Assembly: GCF_019925205.1 (NCBI RefSeq)
Contig: NC_083568.1
Location: forward strand, 10,538,393 to 10,602,392
DNA: 64,000 nt
Reading direction: 5' to 3'
DNA from: Metopolophium dirhodum
Lineage: Eukaryota; Arthropoda; Insecta; Hemiptera; Aphididae
Position numbers and translations under genes: made by a program. Below, one piece after another: positions 1-16,383 of this stretch; the first letter of the stretch is position 1; each line of letters starts with the position of its first letter. Under the pieces are notes generated by a model that worked only from the letters and a program-made list of their open reading frames with translations, ran no database searches and was not told the DNA's origin.

Positions 1-2864
1 TATATAATACATATGTATTCACGTTTAATACGCTGCACTGTTGCAAGTATTGTGTTTTCTCTTCAATTTCGACGGTCGTCCTCGCACATAATAATATTAT
101 ATTATGATATTATCTATTTATCTATTGATACAATATAGCGTTTTGTGTTACATAATATTAAGAATAATACGTACAATATACGTCATACGGTCAGCCGCCG
201 AGCCATCATCGTCACACGGCGGCGGTGGCGACTAACGAGTTCGGCATTGAACTCGGAGATATATTTTCCTTTTAGTACAAGTTATAATCGACCTACATTC
301 GACGGGTCTGCTTATTTGTAGTATATTATTATGTATTTATAAATGTTTACATAGGTACCTGACCATGCACAGCGGATATAGTGAACAATACGCGTATAGA
401 AATAGGTTCTCTCTATCGAAAGGATAACGATCGAAACCCGACGCGGATACTGATTTTGTCCAACATGTCCTATGGTGTATGGCTCATGAGTTTCCCCGCG
501 GCCGCGGCAAGGTGGTCCCCTGGGTCAGCGTTGGGCAAGAACACTATATGATTTAATCATTTAAACCGATGCGATGATTGAAGGTTACAAATATTGATAT
601 ATAGTACACCTAAGATTTGATAAAAATTGATATACTCCATTAAATATACGCTAATTGGGTTTGGTAATGCTTCAGTATATTTGTTTATATGAAAATAAAA
701 ACAATTTTACTATGAAAAAAATTAGTAATACCTATAAGTAGTGAAATTAATCAAACTCCATTATTAATTCTAACGCTTTATATTTACTAATTACATTAAA
801 TATGTATTCTAAATATTGTTGATCGTAAAAAGTTATCGGTTAATTATAATATAGTGTTAAAGATTTTCGCCTAATACTCGGTGCAGGTATGGTTCAGTCC
901 TTGGATATTGAGATTTGAGTTAAGTGTTTTTTATATTATTATTATTACTATTATTGGGTAGTCGCTATTAATACTTGATAGTTAATGTAAAATATTGACA
1001 GAAGACGATCTAAAGAAAGAGGAATAAGCTCACCAATTCATTTCACTTCTATAGTATAGTATTGATCATTGTTTTTAAATATGGTGTGCCCGCGACTCGG
1101 GCATAACAAAATCATATATATATATTTTATACATAGGTACATAAATAACTACCTACAGGGCGCAGGCTGCAGCTATATAATAATAATATATGGAAAAAAA
1201 GTTCTAAAATAGAACAGAGATAGAAAAAAACCAATCTCTATCACAATAATGAACTAGATCTACCGTGTATATTATAGTGTATATACATTAAATGTGTTCG
1301 CGTGGCCACCCATTCAAAAGTGTAATAATATTGTGCTGTGAACAATATTTTTATATATATTGTGTACGTCGTGTACCCTATACATGAATAATATGTTTGT
1401 ATGTTATGAGGAATCGCGAGCACGCGGGCGTGATAGCCGCTGGCTTTGCTTGCGCTGAGAAATCCTATACGTATATTATATGCTATATAGGTGCACAACA
1501 GTGAGTGTACGGTATACGAGTACGCGCGACCGCTCATTGTTTTTGAAAAGTGATATCGAAGTAGACGTTTGAAACGCTCTGTATATGCGTAATAATGATT
1601 GTAATAACTTATCCGTAGGGTGTTCGGTAGAATGAGTATGTAGGGTAATTTAGTAATTATGTAAAAGGAATATCGAGATCGAGAGGTGTCATAAACATAA
1701 TAATAATAATAATATTCAAATATCAGTGTGCCCGGCGCATTGCTGCAGAAGACGAAGGAAAAATACCTTCTTACTGCGTAGGCGCACATAATCAGAAGTG
1801 TGAGGATTCAAACTATTTTACAACACCGACTTTTTACGACCCCATATATATATATACACGACTATTGTGTACGATAACACCGCACTACAGACCAGTTATA
1901 TATTAAATCTTGTTTCGTGTGAGTACAAGCATAACAGTAAAACTCAGAGATAAAACTGTCGAAATCCAAATAATTAGTATATATATGTGCGTTAGCATCG
2001 AAAAGTAAAAATAATTATTTTAGGTTTGAACATTTTGAATAAAATTATACACTGACCACTATAAGATGGGTACTACAGTCACTGCACAGAAGTACTTATT
2101 TTTGAATTTTCAAAGAAATACATGGATGGTGGACGTATAAGGTATAAAAAAAGGTAATAACTCGTTAACGCATATCTATAGATCTAGTTGTTAAAATGAA
2201 TCTTACAATGGTGAAGACTTTTTTTTAATCAAAGACGTTTTCGCCTAATGATCATAAAATCAACTATGGCGTTGAACATAATGGTTTTTCCGTCACTTGC
2301 TATCTAATATATCGTTTATTGTCTTAAAACGTATTGAAGTCGACTGTTTCATTATAATATTATATATTCAACATAATAATCAGAGACGACAACGAGAATG
2401 TTAAGAATAGCATTATACACTGGAGAAACAATAATACAATAAATAGTAGAATATACACATAATAGGTAGGTACATATTCTTCAACATAGTGTTAGAACAA
2501 TAATAGTGTCATCACTGCGCTATATTAGATGCCTTATCCAGTGGCCAGTACCCAATTATATTCATAACTAATTTCTAAATCAATATTGTCTTTTCCCTCT
2601 TAAAAATATAGCATTATGTGCTAGGTAATTAAATTTTACCTGTGTTTGAACTGTATTCTCCGATGTATCTCTTTGTCAGGTATCGAACCGTAACAGCTGT
2701 AACAAAATACATATTAATTAATTAACTTGTCGAGTTCCACATTTTTAAATTATATCATAATAAATCAAAACAATTAATACTTAAGAAATTTTCAATTTTA
2801 TTACTGTAACTCGTCACATATTACATTGTTTAGTGATAATAATGTATTGTAATGTATATGATGT
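1..2864. other. AT-rich non-coding stretch
   Basis: No open frame here has protein-like composition; the longest (minus strand, about 1241-1789) is Tyr/Ile-rich, as expected from translated AT-rich DNA. There are short GC-richer patches near 190-240 and 490-540, the latter with a GCGGCCGC site. I see nothing else that can be named. It could be intergenic or intronic to a gene outside the window. Confidence 0.6.
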
Positions 2865-3075
2865 CATGACTAAATAAACAGGCATTTCAGCTCGATAAAA
2901 CTGCGCATTAAATTGTGATAAAATGTTCCTCAGACTTGGAATAAACGCTAAAATATTGTACGCTATAATAATAATCTACATTATCCGTTTGATATTATTC
3001 TTTCTATGTCTGGGGAACATGAGCGACAATAACGAAAATGAAATTTTAGCTGACAGGCCTGTTTATTTAGTCATG
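2865..3075. mobile_element. MITE-like element with terminal inverted repeats
   Basis: The left end reads CATGACTAAATAAACAGGC. The reverse complement of the right end begins with the same 19 bases, and both continue into a diverged CAGCT motif after a short mismatch. The element is 211 bp with no coding capacity. I could not find a convincing target-site duplication, so the superfamily is unassigned. A plain foldback repeat is an alternative. Confidence 0.65.
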
Positions 3076-6000
3076 GTATAAGTATTATAGTCTATAGACA
3101 ACTATAATAATAATAGTACCTATACCCACCTACAGTAAATATTAATAATTGAGAAAATTATTCAAGATTCAAGTTTTTGAACAATTATAATTTATACCTA
3201 AGTATAGTGACGAGATTGTTCACTGTTATTATTTATTATCAAATAAATTGTGTGAATTTGTTTTTGAATAACGATTACCAATACTCATTTCCTTATTTAT
3301 ATGTTTGTAAACCTCCGATGATGTATTTAGTTACAACTGAGTAGTTTGTTTTACTCTGTAGACCAGTTATTGTGTGTCCGAAACATAAATATTAAATACA
3401 TAATAATATATACCTACCTATAAGTACACAACAAGCCATAATTTTCATTTATGGCTTCATATTAATTACTAATGGTACATAATTAAATCTTAAGATACAC
3501 CACTGTTATTTAAATTAAAAAATTTTATTATATTTATTTATCTAAATTGCAATAAATTGATTTAGATTAAATTAATACATGAATTAATAAATATAAATAC
3601 TAACATGTTATCTATAATATTATAATTTGTAATATACGAGTAGAGTTGATATTATAAAATTAATGGCAAATATATTTTTAAAACATGCCGTAGTCAAAAC
3701 AAGATTTTAATAATCATTTACGACCGCCGCGGCCGCTCGTCGACGCACGCCCGTCACCGCGATGTCGGGCAAACGGTACCTACCTAGGACTCCGAGGAAT
3801 CAATTTCGGTTCGGTGGCAAGTCGTATTTTAGAGTAACTTAAATGGCTCCAAAGAACAGCGAACACCCGTCATCGTTTGCCTTTACCGTATAATATAGGT
3901 ATTCGAGCTATCTGAACACCGAAAACGCGTTACAATGGCAGACGCGTATATTATGCAGGAGGATTTTTTTAGCATGCTCGACTCATATTTTTGTATTTAA
4001 ATTATGGATATATTCAAATTCCGATTTATGGAATTTTTAAGTTTATTAATTATATAGTACAAAGGCGATATTTTCGAATACTTTGATTTTTCCCAATGAT
4101 GTGTAGAACGGGAAAAACTAAGCTGTACAGACAATAAATACGCACTAGCGTGTGCGCCGTAATAATAAAACATTAATGTGTGATAAAAAAATTCCGACGT
4201 CATCTATACTGCAGATATGATATTAATATAATATTGTAAGTACCTGTATACAATATGTCAATATATTATATATTGTTACGTTGACATATCTAAGGCGGGA
4301 TCTGACATTGAACACTATATGCTTGCGGTTTGCCGGCCGCATCACTCACCAGTCACCACAACCTTCTATATTTTATTAAAACGACAATCCAATAAAATGA
4401 TTACCTATTAATGTTTGATGTATGTGTGTAGTATGGGTACGGCATACATGTACGAGGTGTATACATAATTATAATACGAAAAGAAATTTTCATTCAACAC
4501 TTTTTTATAGTTGGTCTGCGTACACGTATTGTAATTGAATCAGTTTTCATGTTTCGATACTTTTGTACTACGATCAAATATCGTGAGAGAGAAAAAAATA
4601 CGGTTTTTTTTTTCATTAAACAAATTATTATTATTTTTCATTATGCTACTACTAGCTAATTATAATACATATTCAATAATAATTCACTATGCATTAATCG
4701 TTAGAAAATATAAATTATTGTACTAACAAATTATTAAACATATTATTATAAATTCGAACAGAATATCACGCAATAGGTTTAACTTATTATACTTGTTCTA
4801 TATATGAATGCGCAGAAATGAATACCGAAATTGGCGAAACAACATATTTGTTTCAAATTAATATGTAGTTTTCATTACAAGCTACATTTTATATATGTTC
4901 AAGCCAAATGTGAAACTTATCTTACATAATAATATGTGCACTGTATATTATTATGTTAGTATGGTACACTGTGGATTATTGAAAACAACTAGAGTGTACG
5001 ATAATGTAGATATATATTATTATTAAATTTGTAATGGTTGAAAATGTATTTTCCCATTGTAAAATTATTCATGGTGGGCGATCTCAAATATTTGTAAGGA
5101 TAGACTGAGAGAGTATAGTGACCACCCAACCACCTCTTAAGATTTCGAGAAAATACTTTAGTTCTTGATTTAAATATTATTAATTATTAAAGCAAAATAA
5201 ACTAGCTATTTATTATATTTTATAAATTACAGTAGGTAGTCGTTAGTTGGTAGGTATTAAATAATGTCCGTTAATTTTTTTTTTCGTTCGATTAAATGAC
5301 AAAAATAAAACCAGTTGGGGATCGTTCTTATTTTTTCTTTAAATTGATTAATTTAATATGTGAGTATGAGTTTTTTGTAAGTATAAATGCATATTTTATT
5401 TTATAAATTCAACTTAATTTCATACTATACGTCTTACAGCATTGAATATCACAAAACTACATTTATAATACTACTCTTGTATATAATATATGTAACGACT
5501 AACGACATACGTTATAACATGTCAACAATAATGCACACTAATGAATTATTTTCATCGTGTAACATTATGTATCAAATATTTAATATACTAATTAGTAATT
5601 GTGATCGTAGCCACATAGGTTTATATAAATACCACTGAAAAAAATAATAAGTAATAATAACAACTGCATGTATAAGTTATTTAAACAAACATCAGTAAAA
5701 TAATATTTTGATCGACGTTAACGAAAATTTGATTAATTAATCAAATTGTTGGGTAAATAATATTATGTACATTCTGGTTTTTAAACTTATACTCGACAGA
5801 CGACCATATACCTTAAAAAACAAATGAACTATAAAGATGTTATTATCAATTAAAAAGGTCAACCGCTTATTTGCATTTATTTAACAGGGAAAGATTTGAA
5901 AAGTTGCAACAAGTTTCCATACATAGAATAGTCGAAACAAGAATATAAATATTAAATTGAGGTAGGTAGGTAAATAGTACCAAAAGAATCGGATTGATAA

Positions 6001-6980
6001 CTGTTTTTTAAAGGTTTTGTGTGTATTAATTCCTCTTAATTTATTTCGCTCTATTAAATATTATTGTTTGGTAAACAAATAAATATATGTTTATAATTTG
6101 ATTTAATACTTTTTAGCTTAAATGTATGATTCATAAGTTGTGATCATATGAGTACTTAATAGAATATTAAATAACAATGAGAAATCTTGCCGATTGTAAT
6201 TAATGGAATATTGGAATGAGTAATGCATATTTATATGGTTAGAGAATAACATACGAAAACAATTTGAAACCTATAAAAGAAATTCGGAATTTGATGACAA
6301 TATTAAAAAGTTTGTAAAAACGTAAATTTTATTTTAATTAATTGTAATGTAATATACCTACCATGAGTAATTCATTATTTTAGTTGTATTGCATTAGTGC
6401 AGTAAGGTATAAACACTTATATTGTTGTAAAGTAACATAAGACAGTATAAAAACAATTAAAATAGTTGTTACACATTAAACATAAAAACAAAAAACCGAA
6501 ATGAATAATACGGTGGTTAAATACTATAAAAAGCTGGCGACCAGCAGCCATATGCATTTATAATTATAGCTTAATTATTTTTGGTAGTGGTACACTACCT
6601 ACAAAATGCTTAACGTTAAGTCATACGCTAAACAAAAACCAGGTCATTTCAGATACTGACCTTGTACTATATTATATTATATATCCTAGATTTTGGTAAT
6701 CTTCAAAAGTTTTCATAAACTCGGTCATCCTTTATTATTACATCGAATATCACCTTTCGCCCGAGGGAGGCTATACGTATATCGTATATATATATATATA
6801 TTATACATACATATTTTTTCCTAGTCTCCCTTCAAACACAATATCACCCACATATATATACTTGGCTGAGAAAAAAACGGGTCAAGGATCTGAAAGGTCT
6901 GGGTCGAAAAAAGACTATATTACGAATACTTCAAGAAAAAAAGATATCACTTTCTACATAATACATATTATATTATATTA

Positions 6981-7017
<37 letters not shown>

Positions 7018-10000
7018 CTGTCAGGCCATAATAGTTGTTTATCAGAAGTGTATTTGACGGATAATCGAATATCAGCTATCATAATATTATAATGGTAAAA
7101 GTAAAATAATTTTCTTTTTTATACTTCTCGTACATAATGATGCGTATGTTGTTTTGAAATTTCTTGTAATTGTTAGGACCATACAGACACGTCTTATATA
7201 CAAATGAAAAATCAGTAGATACGTTACAACATAATATATATAAATATATTCCAATAATCCAATGGCTACATGTAATATATATGTATGGATGTTCCGATGT
7301 TGAATATATAGTATAAACCGTTATTGTCCAGACGTCGGAGATAAAATTTCTTTATTTTTCATAAAATGTCGTTTTAAGCTTGATAATAACCAATGGGTAT
7401 ATTATAAAGATATGGACATTTACTTCAATGGTATTTATGTCGAGAATCGAAACTCCAGTGTCATTTATTCATTAAAAAATAAAAATAGAGAGACGATGCT
7501 AATATAAGTAATAATTGTCACCAACCATAAGATGAGTAACTTAATCTAAATATAACTTTCATAAACCATGCAAAATAAGTCATAAATAATATTACAATAA
7601 TGCAATATTATATAAGTACTTAATGATAGTACAGCTTACAAAGTGATCCATCAACTATAAATATGTTTGATTTAATAGATTATGTAAGGTTTATAAAATC
7701 CTTGTTCTGGGTTTGTACCGACTATGTAAGGGCTTATTCTATAATAGGCTTATATAAATCTATGTTATAAGCTATGTTTTACAAAGTTTCTCAAAATCAT
7801 ATCCCTCGCTTCACTCTCACACTTTAAAATAGTATTCACAACATCATAAATTGCTATAAGAATAAGATATCCAAATAGATAATAAATCATAAATGTATAA
7901 GTAATATGTTATCATAATACAACTAATCACTATATTAAAAAAAAAATCGTAGCTACACTAACTTACTACAATATGCTAATAAGAATTTAAAATACCGAAC
8001 TAGACTTAAATGTTATAAGTGTAGGTACAACTATTAAATTGTTATGTTATTAATTTACATTATTATAAATTTGACAAAATAAATATGACGCGTGTAATAT
8101 TATACGATAAATATTAATCATTACTTTCTATCGAATTCGCGATGTTGTATTTATTATACGCCATGTATTGTTAGAGTAAAATCTACAGGACTGCAATATT
8201 TACTTAATTGACAAATTTAAATAATAATAATATATAATATATAAAATACCTAGAAAAAAAAGATAATATGTTATTGATAATTTCTAAGTATATGATACCA
8301 CAAACATATCGTTCAGCACATTTAAAATAATACGTTTACGTGTTAAAATTATTCGAACGCGTCTATATAGATATACTTATTTCAACTTTTATGAAGTTGA
8401 AAAAAAGTGTAATATAAGTAGTTGCTATAAAATTAATTTAAAACAATAAAATATTTTTTTAATGAGAATTTGGACAGGTTATTAATTTGTTTACATAGGT
8501 ATTTACTGTGAAATATACCTTATATAAAGAGCGATTTCATCTCCAGCGGCTGAATATCTAAATTCATATGTTAAAGAAAAAATAACATTAGTGAAGAATA
8601 CGTGATAGAATTTCTAAATAGCTGATAGTATATAATATTATGTTGAACTGTTTTCTGAATAAAATTAAGAAGTAAGATACATATTATTATATCTGATATA
8701 AACAATTATTTCAGAATATAAATACTACTTATACATAATACCTATAGTAGGTATATTATACATTTATAATATGAATTAAACTTATCATAATATAAGCAAT
8801 AATACAATTATGGACTATAATATGGTTTGCTGCACAACAAATATTTCGATCTAGATCTAATTTTCGTGTATAAATACTAAATAGTGTGTAAATATTATAA
8901 CAGTGGAAACAATAATGAATGTTGTATATACGATGTCTATTAATGCAAGAGGTCAGGTTAGCATAATTTGTATACATATTTTTTTTTATTTACTTTTAAA
9001 GTAACACAATGAATCATTTTTTTCTCATATTATATTTTGTACTTAGTCTATTCTACGGTTGCGTGATTGTTTACTCCTCGTCCTTTAAAATTTCGCAGTA
9101 TCCCCATTGTTTTATTAAAAGATAATAAAATATTTATTGTTTACGTTTTCAGATCGTGTTCACTGTTCTGCAGCAGACACAATAATACAGGGATTTTGCT
9201 CAATAGCAGTTTTTCACTTACGACTGCCCACTATATTCAGTTGTATTATCAAATGTTATATTCTAATGAAGAATATAATATTGTTTTATTGATGAAATTA
9301 TCTTTTTTTGATTTTCCCAGTATAGGTCCTCTAAGAGAAAAACAATGGCCGGGTACCTACCGTCGTCCATCGTACCGATAACTGTTGAGAAATTTTAATG
9401 GATTATCAGTTAACGACCAGCGTGGCTTAATCCTAACCTCGACACTTAGAATTTAAAAATGTTTTATTTATCATCGCATTCTAAATAATATTGAATATTA
9501 GGTACTTCACAGTTCACACCACCATCCCATATCGAGGCGAGTTATGTCCGACAACTGGCCATTGCAGGTATCTGTATATCATGTGGTTCTATTTTTTTTT
9601 AAACTGAAAACGACTAAGCAAACCTACCTATCATAGTTTTTACTTTTTTGTGTAGGTTTTAGATACCCATCCTTCGTTATTACAAATGTATAGGAACAAA
9701 ATATTCTTATCAAAAATAATTATGTTTCCATTTTAAGATATAAATTGTTTGATTAAATAAAACTAATTTAGCTGTTTAAAACACCTAAAGACATATTAAT
9801 CATGCATACATATATTTAAAGTTTATTAACAGATTGTGATATCATACAAACGTTTAAACATATATGTGCTTATGTATCATGTATATACTGTATACGACTT
9901 AGATTAATAAAGTATCTGTGAAAAAAGAAACATGTTCGTTTATTAGGTATCTATATCTTTTGTGATCCTCAAACAACACTTTCGATTTCGCCATATTCTC

Positions 10001-13000
10001 ATCAACTTCTCCGTTATTAATAGAGTGGTATTAAAAACGGGCTGTCAAAAAATACTTTCTCATGTATAAGCAAAAATTTCGCATACTTGGATATATAGCT
10101 GTAGTATAGCTGACCTTTACAAATATACTAAACAAAATATTCATTATTTGATCTTTTATACCTTTAGTATATTATGTGTTATAATTTGTAGCTACACAAT
10201 ATATTACATGAATTACATATTTAAAAAAGATGTTCAAAACATTATACAAATAAGGGGAAAAGTATTGAACATTAAACGACTGTTTATTATCAGTTTATTG
10301 AACCTATGTAATGAAACATATTAGTTTTTTATATATTTATACTTTATACATCAACATATATATAACTAAGGAATATACGTGACCATAAATTAAATTTACA
10401 AATTACAAAAGTAGGTACCTATTTAATTGGGGAGATATATTATATAAGTAGTAACTACTTTTTAAAATTCTAAATATGTATCTTTTAGTTTATATCAGTT
10501 ATAACTTATACAATTATAATATAATATTAATATAATATTAATTTCATGTATGTAAATAATTTCATATTTAGATGTATTAAAATAATTATAGTAGTATATA
10601 ATAATGTAGTATATATATTATATATATAAATATATTATATATTCAGTTTATTAAATTTATTTGCGTCAACTATTTACCGTTATTATTTTAACTTAAGTTA
10701 TGGCATGCTTATAGACAAGTTAAGGGGCACAACAACGTTTTTGTGGTAAAATATGTCAATATATTTTCGTAAATCGTAATATAATAAGAAAAAAAAAAAT
10801 TTTAAATTTAACATAAAACATAAAAATAGTATAATAATTATTGTTAATATAATATAGGTACCTAATATGTAATAGTAAAAAACACTACATCAGCTTCAAG
10901 CACGGCAGCAATGCAACATACGCAATACAAACTGAATAAACACAAAATACTAATGCTGAACTCTTAAGTGACACATGTCCCAACACCAAAGAGAACATCA
11001 TTAGATAGAACGAGCTTTAGTTATTTAACGATGCTTTATACATAAAAGCTGATGATTAAAATATTTTTGAATAATTTTAAGTTGTATTATGTTTAATAAT
11101 ATCTATATAAAGTTAGTACTAAATACCTCATATTATTCTAAAAAAATGTAATTTTTCAATCAAATAATACAACTAATAACTATATGTATAATGTGCAATA
11201 TGCATAATTTTCTGAAAATTGCAATACTATACCTATACTATTCTTTGTGTATATATTATATACAATATAATATACCATATAGACCAATGTGGATAAATAC
11301 CTTTAGTGTTTTAGTTACATATAATAAATTAAGTTTAGTTATACAACATGAATATTTAATCATCAATTTTATGTCGTATAAATGTATTAAAAGGGTATTG
11401 CCTGTAACTACACTATAACTAAACATATATCATAATGATCAATATGCTTATAATGTGTAAATATCTTATATAGTATGTACTTAGTGTACTTGCCTAATGA
11501 TCAATAGGCCATCAGATGGCCAATATAATATACAGGTACACCAATAATAAAATCATGAAAATTTATATCCAAAATAATTAGAGATCTTCCTATAACAAAC
11601 AATGGTTATATTGTATAATTTGTATACGATGTATATACATTTATATTATAAATTTAGGTACCTCCTAGTTATAACTTAAATCTTATTAGTTGGAATATAA
11701 TTGTAACTACTGTAACTTCTAAAATTATTCTAGCTATATACACTTGAACGTCTCGAACTGTATAGATTCTATACTATAAAATAAATATAACGCAATTTAC
11801 ATTTCATTTTCTGCAATACGTTATTTGCTCAAGTGACAAATATTATATAACCGCATGTATATAAACTCCAGAAAAATGTAAATATTTATTATTTATCAGT
11901 AACTAGGCCACCAGGGAGTGAGTAATTATTATCATCATTAATCAACACTATAAAGTAAAAGTATTATAAGTATTGTATAAATAAAAAATATTAATTATAT
12001 GAAATATATCATGTGCATGCATAAATGTTTTATACATTATTAAACATATCAGTTATTTCTAGATAATCCGTTTAAAGTATTACGTGAAAGGAGCACTGAA
12101 ATTGATCTATTCAATTTTAGATTCTGGAAGAATATTTTATAGAATATACAGAGCTTACATTTGTCAAAGATATTATTGTTGTTTAATTTTGTAATTATAC
12201 AATGTTGAATCAGTAGTTTATACATGTATGTAATGTATATTATACACCCGATATTAAAATTTTATGAAGTCAATTTTGTGCTATTAAATTCCACGAAATT
12301 AGCATATGTTTCACAGCATTCCAATGTATACAAAGATGTTATTATAAAATATTAACCTACATTTGAGTTATCCTAATTTCTAACGAATTATTTTTATAGT
12401 TTAGTAAAATGAATAAGAAAAATCACAATAGCGTTTAATAAAATGTAAACGAATTGATAAAAATGTGATATCTACTGCAATCGTTAGACTAGATCTAATG
12501 CATTTAGGCACTTGTAAATGTTAATAACACTGCATCGACACTATATTATAGACGTTCACATATTATAAAATAAACATATATGAATAATTTTAAATCGGCT
12601 CCGTCTCTGGCGATCTATAAAGGAATATATAGGTTAGTTAAAAAAGCAAGAAATTATAATACAAGCGGAAGCTTTCAAATAAACGTTTTGAAAAAAAAAA
12701 TAATAACTTAATTACATCAATTTATATATCTCCCGCAACATATTGCGGGCGACAATCGTACGTCGATAATAATAAAATAAATTATTATCTTTAGCAGTTG
12801 AGAAAAAAAAATATATATATATATATAATATAAATACTAGTTTGCATAAACATTATTTAAGTGATTTATGCGTTTGGTGAGTTTTACCTTAAATCGTAAT
12901 TATTTAATACAATAACAACGTCGAAATGTACACGGTCAAGGCGTCAATTGTATGCGTGAGAAATCCACACGTTATACATAATAATATAACGCGTGTCTAC

Positions 13001-13030
13001 TATTATTGTACGCATTCGTACGCGGGAAGG
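3076..13030. other. AT-rich non-coding stretch with simple repeats
   Basis: About 10 kb of roughly 75-80% A+T with ATT and TA runs and frequent TACCTA motifs. A small GC-rich patch at about 3720-3800 contains CCGCGGCCGC and several CpGs and could be a regulatory site or a short exon, but has no decisive reading frame. Short frames (for example 9067-9381) lack recognisable motifs. No gene is called. Confidence 0.55.
6976..7015. repeat. (ATT)n microsatellite
   Basis: An uninterrupted run of about 13 ATT/TTA units, preceded by TATTA repeats. Confidence 0.95.
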
Positions 13031-13039
13031 AAATAAAAA

Positions 13040-13620
13040 ATAAAAAATCAGCAAACCGGTCTTTGCCGTTCGTCAGCAGCGAAAAACGGGACTGACCGAA
13101 GACGAGGAGCCCCGAGGACGTTCGAAATAGGAAATCGGTCGATTTTTATCTTCCGCCGAGTAGGTAGGCTGCGACGGCGGCAGATAATATGTGTAAAAAA
13201 CAGAACTCTCGGGCGATTATCATCTTCTCTCACTCGAGTGCATGCGGTTTTGCAACAATCGATTATTATTATTATTATCATTATTATCATTACTATTATT
13301 TTTATTATTATGATCATTTATCGTTATACGATGCACGAAGAGCGGCTAAAGACCGGAATATTATTATTATTATTTTTTTTTTTATTTATTCGTGCTGTAT
13401 GCAAATCGCGCGCGCTCCGGGTGACGTTTAGCCCCTGTAGGCGATCGCCGTGAAGCCGCAGCAGCTACCGCCGGTCCCCCACTCCGTTGCCGACGCTTCT
13501 CTTTCATTTTATTATTATTATTACATATTATTATTATTCTTTACATTACACATTTGATACCGCATATTGCCGCCGGAAGCCGTTGTGAGCGTGCGACGCG
13601 TCATTTCGCACATTTTAGAT
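13040..13620. promoter_or_regulatory. CpG-richer patch, possible promoter or untranslated exon
   Basis: This block is clearly GC-richer than its surroundings and rich in CpG (13040-13260 and 13400-13620), interrupted by ATT microsatellite runs near 13263-13310. Open frames exist on both strands, but they run through the microsatellites and encode Ile/Tyr runs, so I do not call a protein. In this AT-rich genome such islands often mark transcription starts; that is inference. Confidence 0.3.
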
Positions 13621-16358
13621 TTGTGCACACGCACAATATGTTATAATATATAGGTATATCATCTACCTATGGTAACCGTACACTCATAATATAATTTTTT
13701 TTTTTTTTTAATTTTTTTTTATTAGCTATTAGTAGAAACTATGATAGCTCGACAATTACAGTTGAACAGGTACAAAATTAAACATTACAATTATTTGATA
13801 CAGACCAAAATGTAAAATTTACAAAACTGGCAATTAAAAATATTTTAATTCAATTTAATTATGTGATAAGAAAGGTAATCAGAGTATCGGACTATGGAAC
13901 AAGCTGTTTATTTAGAACAGCTGAAAGGAGCGTAATGAGGGGAGTAATTAAAGAGGAAAGTTCTGATATAAATAAAATATTATATCCGTATATAGTAATA
14001 TAATAACGCTTCATTCGATCCAAGTAATATATTATTTCGTACGGCCGTTCAAAACAATTAATAATATAACACTCGCCGCAATTGAGGTACACGCGTATTA
14101 TCGAGCGTGGGACTAAATACACGAATATATTTATCGACACGGAGCCATATAAAATAAGGATTTTTCGGATGGGGTTTCTTACCCCCTCTAGTCGGGTCAG
14201 CCCTCCCTCCCCCGAACTCAAGCATCGGCTAATCAAATTTTCGCGAATCGTAAGTATATTGGTTATACCCGAAATATAACGTGTACACATTTACCTTAAT
14301 ATTATATAATACATTTTAATCTGAGGCACATAGTGTGCTGTTTGTGTTATATATATAGGTACGCACATTACACATATATATTGTGTCCTCAATTCAAACG
14401 CCAGACGCCGAAAAAAATCAGTGTGCAAGAGTGCAAGACTCTATTGCGACTGCCCACGCGTATAGGTATAAGTTCGTGCACCCGCGACGAGATAAAATGT
14501 CCTTTTTTCGGTTTGTTGAGCAATGATAGTATATACACCTACGCAAACGATATGTTTCATATATATTGTTTACTTTACCCCACGAGTTTATGCACCGGGA
14601 ATTGTGTATATTTATATATATAATACTGGCTTAGGTGCCAAACTGTGTGGACGAAACACTCAATTTGAAAATACAAAAATACCTATATATCGCATACCGC
14701 CAGTATACATACCTACATGATATTATATTCTGAGCGTTAATTAGTTCACCTTTAAAAGCACGTTATTGCTATACGCGCTAAATAAAAATTAAATAGGTAT
14801 CATACTTGTAACTTGTGACGCATACCTACCTACAATCTACATGAGAGGTAATTATATATTCGTATATCATATTATAATACATCAATATAAAACACCAAAA
14901 TCACCGTAATTATTCGACCGGTAGATAATTTTTAATAGGGTCATTACTATAACATGTTGAGATGTGTAGGATTCCCGACAATTTAATAATAATAGTCTTG
15001 AAAACGCAGTATTCAGTTAATTTAAATTCGAATACCTTCGTGCGTATGATTATTCAGTATAGTAATATTTATAAATTTTGGAAAAAAATAATCATTTTTG
15101 AATAAACTAGTCGAATATTGTTTGTAATTTTTAACAATAACTTTCTTTTATATATATACAGGGATACACAAATAGTAAATTAGTATTTTTAATAAAAAAA
15201 AAATAATAAAACCGATACAAAAAAAAAAATAACGACACCGATCGAATTCATTATGAAATGTATTTATTTTAAATATCCAGCTATTGAATTAATCTGTAAA
15301 CATATCTTCGTTATATACGCTGATGGGAAAATTATTCTAACCGCGATATCGTCATAGAATCGTACCTATACATATATAGATTCGTATTTCCTTTCACGGT
15401 TTCACGCATGGGCGTCACATTCACATGCACATTTTTCTTAATATCAAAATACAATCGGTTTGGGTCACACACGCCCGTAGTTTGAATGACATAGTAATCG
15501 AATAGTACCTACCTATATACGTACAAAGGGTAATGTAATAGTATTACATGCATAAAATATAATATAATATGGTTTTATAATAAATTATTCCGAACACGCG
15601 CAAACGTATATAATAATAATATTGTATATGAAGTGATCAAAATATAAAAACATATTTTATCATTTTATTATTCAACTCTATAATATAATATCACTATTTA
15701 ATATGTGAATACAGGACTATCTATGAACGATGAACCTATATGTATATGTAACGCTACGTAATAACTGATGAATAACGTAGTCAGTGTGTCACACTGCACT
15801 TGCGCATATTAATTTTATTATATCAGTGATAAAAATTAAGAGAAGAAAAACGTTAATCATTTTATAAGGCTTTCCTCCTTCATAGACCAGCTCCATTCCC
15901 AGCTTGTATCTTTGAATTCTACAACTACGATATTAAACCCATTACGTCGTTACTATACCTAATCAAACCGTATTTGACAGCTGCTTAGAAATAATAATAG
16001 TTCATTAGTACTGATAAATTACGCAAATTTATATTGACATAGTTTTTATCATAAATTCATATAACAATGCTGATAACATTTCAATATATTATAAAAAGAG
16101 GAGTTTTCCCCGCGAACCCGGATGGTATATTACTATATAGTAGGTAATCGCACGATACTTTCAGACGTGAAAAACGTTCACGCGATTCCGGTTTATAAAG
16201 ATAAAACAATTTTGTATCTACGTTTTCCTCCATGCAAAACAAATTTCGCAAACGGCGTGACGGACGTCTCGACATCCACGCCGCGCCGCCGTCACACTGC
16301 CAATGTCAGAATTAGCAATTTACTGCGGCTGGCGCTTTATAATATACAACACGTTTAT

Positions 16359-16383
16359 TATATATATATATATATATATATAT
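16359..16383. repeat. (TA)n microsatellite
   Basis: About twelve uninterrupted TA dinucleotides next to a GC-richer patch. Confidence 0.95.

Noticed and set aside
1241..1789. 182-residue minus-strand frame
   Set aside because: Tyr/Ile/Ser-rich composition typical of translated AT-rich DNA, includes a Tyr run from a simple repeat, no motifs.
13048..13453. Overlapping frames on both strands near 13.0-13.5 kb
   Set aside because: They translate ATT microsatellites into Ile or Tyr runs; no conserved content.
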